Shown here in pieces: positions 61,418-64,000 of a stretch of 64,000 nucleotides of DNA. Source of the DNA: Pseudomonas fluorescens (GTDB taxonomy: Bacteria > Pseudomonadota > Gammaproteobacteria > Pseudomonadales > Pseudomonadaceae); assembly GCF_902497625.1 (NCBI RefSeq), contig NZ_CABVGX010000033.1, forward strand, positions 1 to 64,000, written 5' to 3'. The notes beneath the pieces were generated by a model. The model did no database searches, was not told the DNA's origin, and saw nothing but the letters and a program-made list of their open reading frames with translations. Both the position numbers and the translations under genes were made by a program. The stretch's first letter is position 1, and every line of letters starts with the position of its first letter.

Positions 61418-63115
61418 ATGGTCAATATCACGACTGCGACGCTCACGCGCCGCCCGGTCAGCTCGTCTGCACCCTTTGGTTTCAGTCTGGCCGCATTACT
61501 GGTGCTGTGCAGCCACTCGGCTCATGCCTTCCAGATTGACACCGGCAACCCCGATTTCAAGCTGCGCTGGGACAATACCGTGAAGTACAGCGCGGCGTGG
61601 CGAACACAGAATCCCGGCAGCAAGCTGACCGAGGGGCAGGTGGCCCTCAATCAGGACGACGGCGACCGCGCGTTCAAGAAAGGCCTGATCTCCAACCGCA
61701 CGGACATTCTGTCCGAGCTGGACATGTCCTTTCAGGACTTTGGTGCTCGATTGAGTGGTGCAGGTTGGTACGACACTGAGTACCAGAAGGACAACGATAA
61801 CAATGTCCCCAGCCGAGCCAACGCCCGTTCGGTGGCCTACGACGAGTTCACTGATGACACTCGCCACCTGCATGGCGGGGACGCTGAAATACTCGACGCG
61901 TTTGTCTACTGGAACGGTGCGCTCGGCGAACGCGCCACCTCCGTGCGCGCCGGTCGCCACGGTTTGATCTGGGGCGAGAGCCTGTTCTTCGGCGCCAATG
62001 GCATTGCGGGCGGGATGGGGCCGGTCGACGTGGTGAAAGCGCAATCAGTGCCCAATACCCAGTTCAAGGAAATCACCCGGCCGGTCAATCAGCTGTCCGG
62101 GACTTTCCAGCTGACTGACGACGTGTCTCTGGGCGCGTACTACCAGCTCGAATGGGAAGAGACGCGCCTGCCAGGTGCCGGCAGTTATTTCTCCACCAGT
62201 GACACCATTGGCGAAGGCAACGAACGCCTGATCGTTGGCGCACCGTTTCCGCCGTTTCTGGGCGGAAACCCCGGCAGTCCGGCGGCGTTTTTCCACGGCA
62301 ATGACAAGGAAGCGCGCAGCTCCGGGCAGGGTGGCCTGCAATTGAAATACAGCGCCGAAACTGTTGAATACGGTCTTTACGCCATCCAGTACCACGACAA
62401 GACCCCGAAGCTTTACCTCAAGCCTTCCGGCGGTGTACCGAATTTCAGCACCGGCCAGATCGGCGAATATTACTGGGTCTACCCGGAAGACATTCGTGCC
62501 TTGGGCGCGAGTTTCTCCACCACGATGGACGAATTCAGCTTCGCGGGCGAAGCGTCCATGCGCTGGAACATGCCGCTGGTGTCCAACGGCCAGACCGTGT
62601 TGCCGGGCGTGGTCGCCGACAACGATGACGACGCGCTCTACGCGGTTGGCCGCACGGCGCACGTCAACCTCAACGTGATTGCTTCGTTCGGGCCGAACTT
62701 TCTCGCCAGAGAGTCGGGATTTGTCGGTGAGATCGCCTGGAACCGTCTGCTGAACGTCACTAAAAACCGTAACGCACTCGACCCGAATGCCACGGATGAC
62801 GGGCTGGGTTTCAAGATGGTTTACACCCCGACCTACCGCCAGTTCTTTACCGGGGTTGATATCAGCATTCCGGTGGGCTTGAGCTACTTCCCCCTCGGCA
62901 AGTCGGCGGTTGTCAGCTCTTTCGGCCCGGATAACGGCGGCGACATCAACATCGGCATCACTGCCACCTACCTCGACCGCGTCACCGCCGGCCTGACCTA
63001 CACGCATTACTACGGCGCCGAGGACACCAACCTCAATGCGCTCAGCCAGTTCAATTACAAGCAATCGCTGAAGGATCGGGATTACCTGGCCTTTTCCGTC
63101 AAGACCACGTTTTAA
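61418..63115 (+). CDS. DUF1302-family outer-membrane protein
   Basis: A 565-residue exported protein with a signal peptide (ending SHSAHA) and the family opening FQIDTGNPDFKLRWDNTVKYSAAWR. Most of it is beta strands (VRAGRHGLIWGESLFFGANGI; LGAYYQLEWEETRLPGAG; GLYAIQYHDKT), finishing with DYLAFSVKTTF, an outer-membrane beta signal. DUF1302 and DUF1329 genes almost always occur together in Pseudomonas catabolic loci for hydrophobic compounds and are thought to assist uptake or envelope handling; the mechanism is unknown. It lies 52 bp after the hydroxylase gene. Confidence 0.9.
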   Translation: MVNITTATLTRRPVSSSAPFGFSLAALLVLCSHSAHAFQIDTGNPDFKLRWDNTVKYSAAWRTQNPGSKLTEGQVALNQDDGDRAFKKGLISNRTDILSELDMSFQDFGARLSGAGWYDTEYQKDNDNNVPSRANARSVAYDEFTDDTRHLHGGDAEILDAFVYWNGALGERATSVRAGRHGLIWGESLFFGANGIAGGMGPVDVVKAQSVPNTQFKEITRPVNQLSGTFQLTDDVSLGAYYQLEWEETRLPGAGSYFSTSDTIGEGNERLIVGAPFPPFLGGNPGSPAAFFHGNDKEARSSGQGGLQLKYSAETVEYGLYAIQYHDKTPKLYLKPSGGVPNFSTGQIGEYYWVYPEDIRALGASFSTTMDEFSFAGEASMRWNMPLVSNGQTVLPGVVADNDDDALYAVGRTAHVNLNVIASFGPNFLARESGFVGEIAWNRLLNVTKNRNALDPNATDDGLGFKMVYTPTYRQFFTGVDISIPVGLSYFPLGKSAVVSSFGPDNGGDINIGITATYLDRVTAGLTYTHYYGAEDTNLNALSQFNYKQSLKDRDYLAFSVKTTF

Positions 63116-63127
63116 GAGGACTTGCGC

Positions 63128-64000
63128 ATGACCCATAACAACAATCGTTCACCCCTCAAGCTCAAGGCACTCTGCTTCGCGCTGCTCGGCACCTTGACCT
63201 TCTGCAGCCAATGGGCGGCGGCCGCCACGGCAGAAGAAGCGGCGAAATTATCCACTAGCCTGACGCCGGTCGGTGCCGAACGCGCCGGCAACGCCGACGG
63301 CAGCATCCCGGCCTGGGACGGCGGTTACACCAAGGTTGACCCGTCCTACAAACCGGGTGGCAAACGCAGCGATCCGTTTGCTGCCGATAAACCGCTGTTC
63401 AGTATCACCTCGAAAAATCTTGCGCAGTACGCCGGCAAACTCACCGACGGCACCAAGGAAATGTTCAAACGTTTCCCGGACACCTATCGCATCGATGTGT
63501 ACCCGACTCGCCGCTCGGCCGCAGCGCCGCAGTGGGTCTACGACAACATTCAGAAAAACGCCACCCGCGCCAAACTGGTCGAGAGCAGCGCCGGCCCGGT
63601 GCCGGAGGGCGCATACGGTGGCATTCCGTTTCCGATTCCGCGCAATGGCGCCGAAGCCATGTGGAACCACATCCTCAACTGGCGTGGCACCTCAGTGGCC
63701 ATGCACTTTCGGCACTATCTGATGACTGCCGATGGCAAACAGGTGATGACGACCGACGGCCAGGCCATCCAGGAAATGCCTTATTACTACCAGGAGGGCA
63801 CGCCCGAATCGTTCGCTGGCGACTACTGGCTGTTCCGTTTGCTCAACGTCGGGCCGCCGTTGCGCGCCGGCGAGCAGATCATGGGCCGCACCAACATCAA
63901 CGGCGACAAGTCTCAGGCCCACGTCTACCTGACCGGCCAGCGCCGCGTTCGCAAGTTGCCCAACGCTTGCTGCGATACGCCGACCCCGGCGACTGCCGGG
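63128..64000 (+). CDS. DUF1329-family protein, cut by window end
   Basis: The first 291 residues of a protein of about 450. A signal peptide (ending AAAAT) is followed by the DUF1329 start LTPVGAERAGNADGSIPAWDGGYT. Further family blocks are KPLFSITSKNLAQYAGKL, YDNIQKNATRAKLV, GGIPFPIPRNGAEAMWNH and GQRRVRKLPNACCDTPTP. These outer-membrane-associated, LolA/B-fold-like proteins pair with DUF1302. AGAGGA is seven bases before the ATG at 63128. The reading frame is open to the last base. Confidence 0.92.
   Translation, partial: MTHNNNRSPLKLKALCFALLGTLTFCSQWAAAATAEEAAKLSTSLTPVGAERAGNADGSIPAWDGGYTKVDPSYKPGGKRSDPFAADKPLFSITSKNLAQYAGKLTDGTKEMFKRFPDTYRIDVYPTRRSAAAPQWVYDNIQKNATRAKLVESSAGPVPEGAYGGIPFPIPRNGAEAMWNHILNWRGTSVAMHFRHYLMTADGKQVMTTDGQAIQEMPYYYQEGTPESFAGDYWLFRLLNVGPPLRAGEQIMGRTNINGDKSQAHVYLTGQRRVRKLPNACCDTPTPATAG

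Overview
The window looks like chromosome from a fluorescent Pseudomonas (P. fluorescens group). The evidence is the high GC content, the protein families (OprD porin, DUF1302/DUF1329 pair, AzlCD, MalY/PatB, YohC), and very abundant Pseudomonas-type REP/REPIN palindromes built on a GCAGCTGC...GCAGCTGC core. Recognition is from reading alone; no search was run.

Layout. 1-960 is a REPIN array. 1020-13991 is mostly core genome: a small lipoprotein, a FAN1-type VRR-NUC nuclease overlapping an XPD/DinG-like helicase with a fused PD-(D/E)XK nuclease, a PAS-PAS hybrid histidine kinase, a cupin, a hemerythrin, a zinc alcohol/formaldehyde dehydrogenase, a Na+/H+ antiporter, a YohC-like membrane protein and a PncC/CinA-C amidase. 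14041-17752 holds REPs, an SDR, a MalY/PatB aminotransferase and an AI-2E-family permease.

17779-35712 is one minus-strand exopolysaccharide operon of 14 genes. It is headed by an RfaH-type antiterminator, followed by a beta-barrel, a short OPX protein, a BY-kinase/co-polymerase, an initiating phosphoglycosyltransferase, Ugd, four glycosyltransferases, a polymerase (Wzy), a flippase (Wzx), GalE and a GH16 glycanase. A sigma70-like promoter (36127-36155) and an ops-like site (36012-36019) lie in a leader of about 400 nt, consistent with RfaH acting on its own operon. A second REPIN array (21883-22843) sits inside this operon.

36590-48797 is patchier. It has an isochorismatase-like hydrolase, decayed genes (sensor kinase, RidA, TssA C-terminus, PAAR-Rhs), an octaheme cytochrome c/TPR protein, AzlCD, NhaA, and a Fic protein followed by a thymidylate-kinase-like gene.

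48860-53162 is a quinate/shikimate-type set (MHS transporter, type II 3-dehydroquinase, OprD porin, divergent LysR). 53333-64000 is an aromatic-ring catabolic cluster: two NodD-like LysR regulators, a GlcG-like protein, an amidohydrolase, an alpha/beta C-C hydrolase-like enzyme, a two-module VOC extradiol-type dioxygenase, a Rieske ferredoxin, an FAD hydroxylase, and DUF1302 and DUF1329 proteins (the last cut by the window end). The FAD hydroxylase, ring-cleavage dioxygenase, Rieske protein and hydrolase together suggest hydroxylation, ring opening and C-C hydrolysis of a phenolic compound.

The most striking observation is a shared operator, TATCG-N7-CGATA-N15-CRCGATT, found four times in this last cluster with identical spacing. 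Two of the copies lie inside the 3' ends of coding sequences (the LysR and the Rieske genes), so the C-terminal residues of those proteins are encoded by operator DNA.
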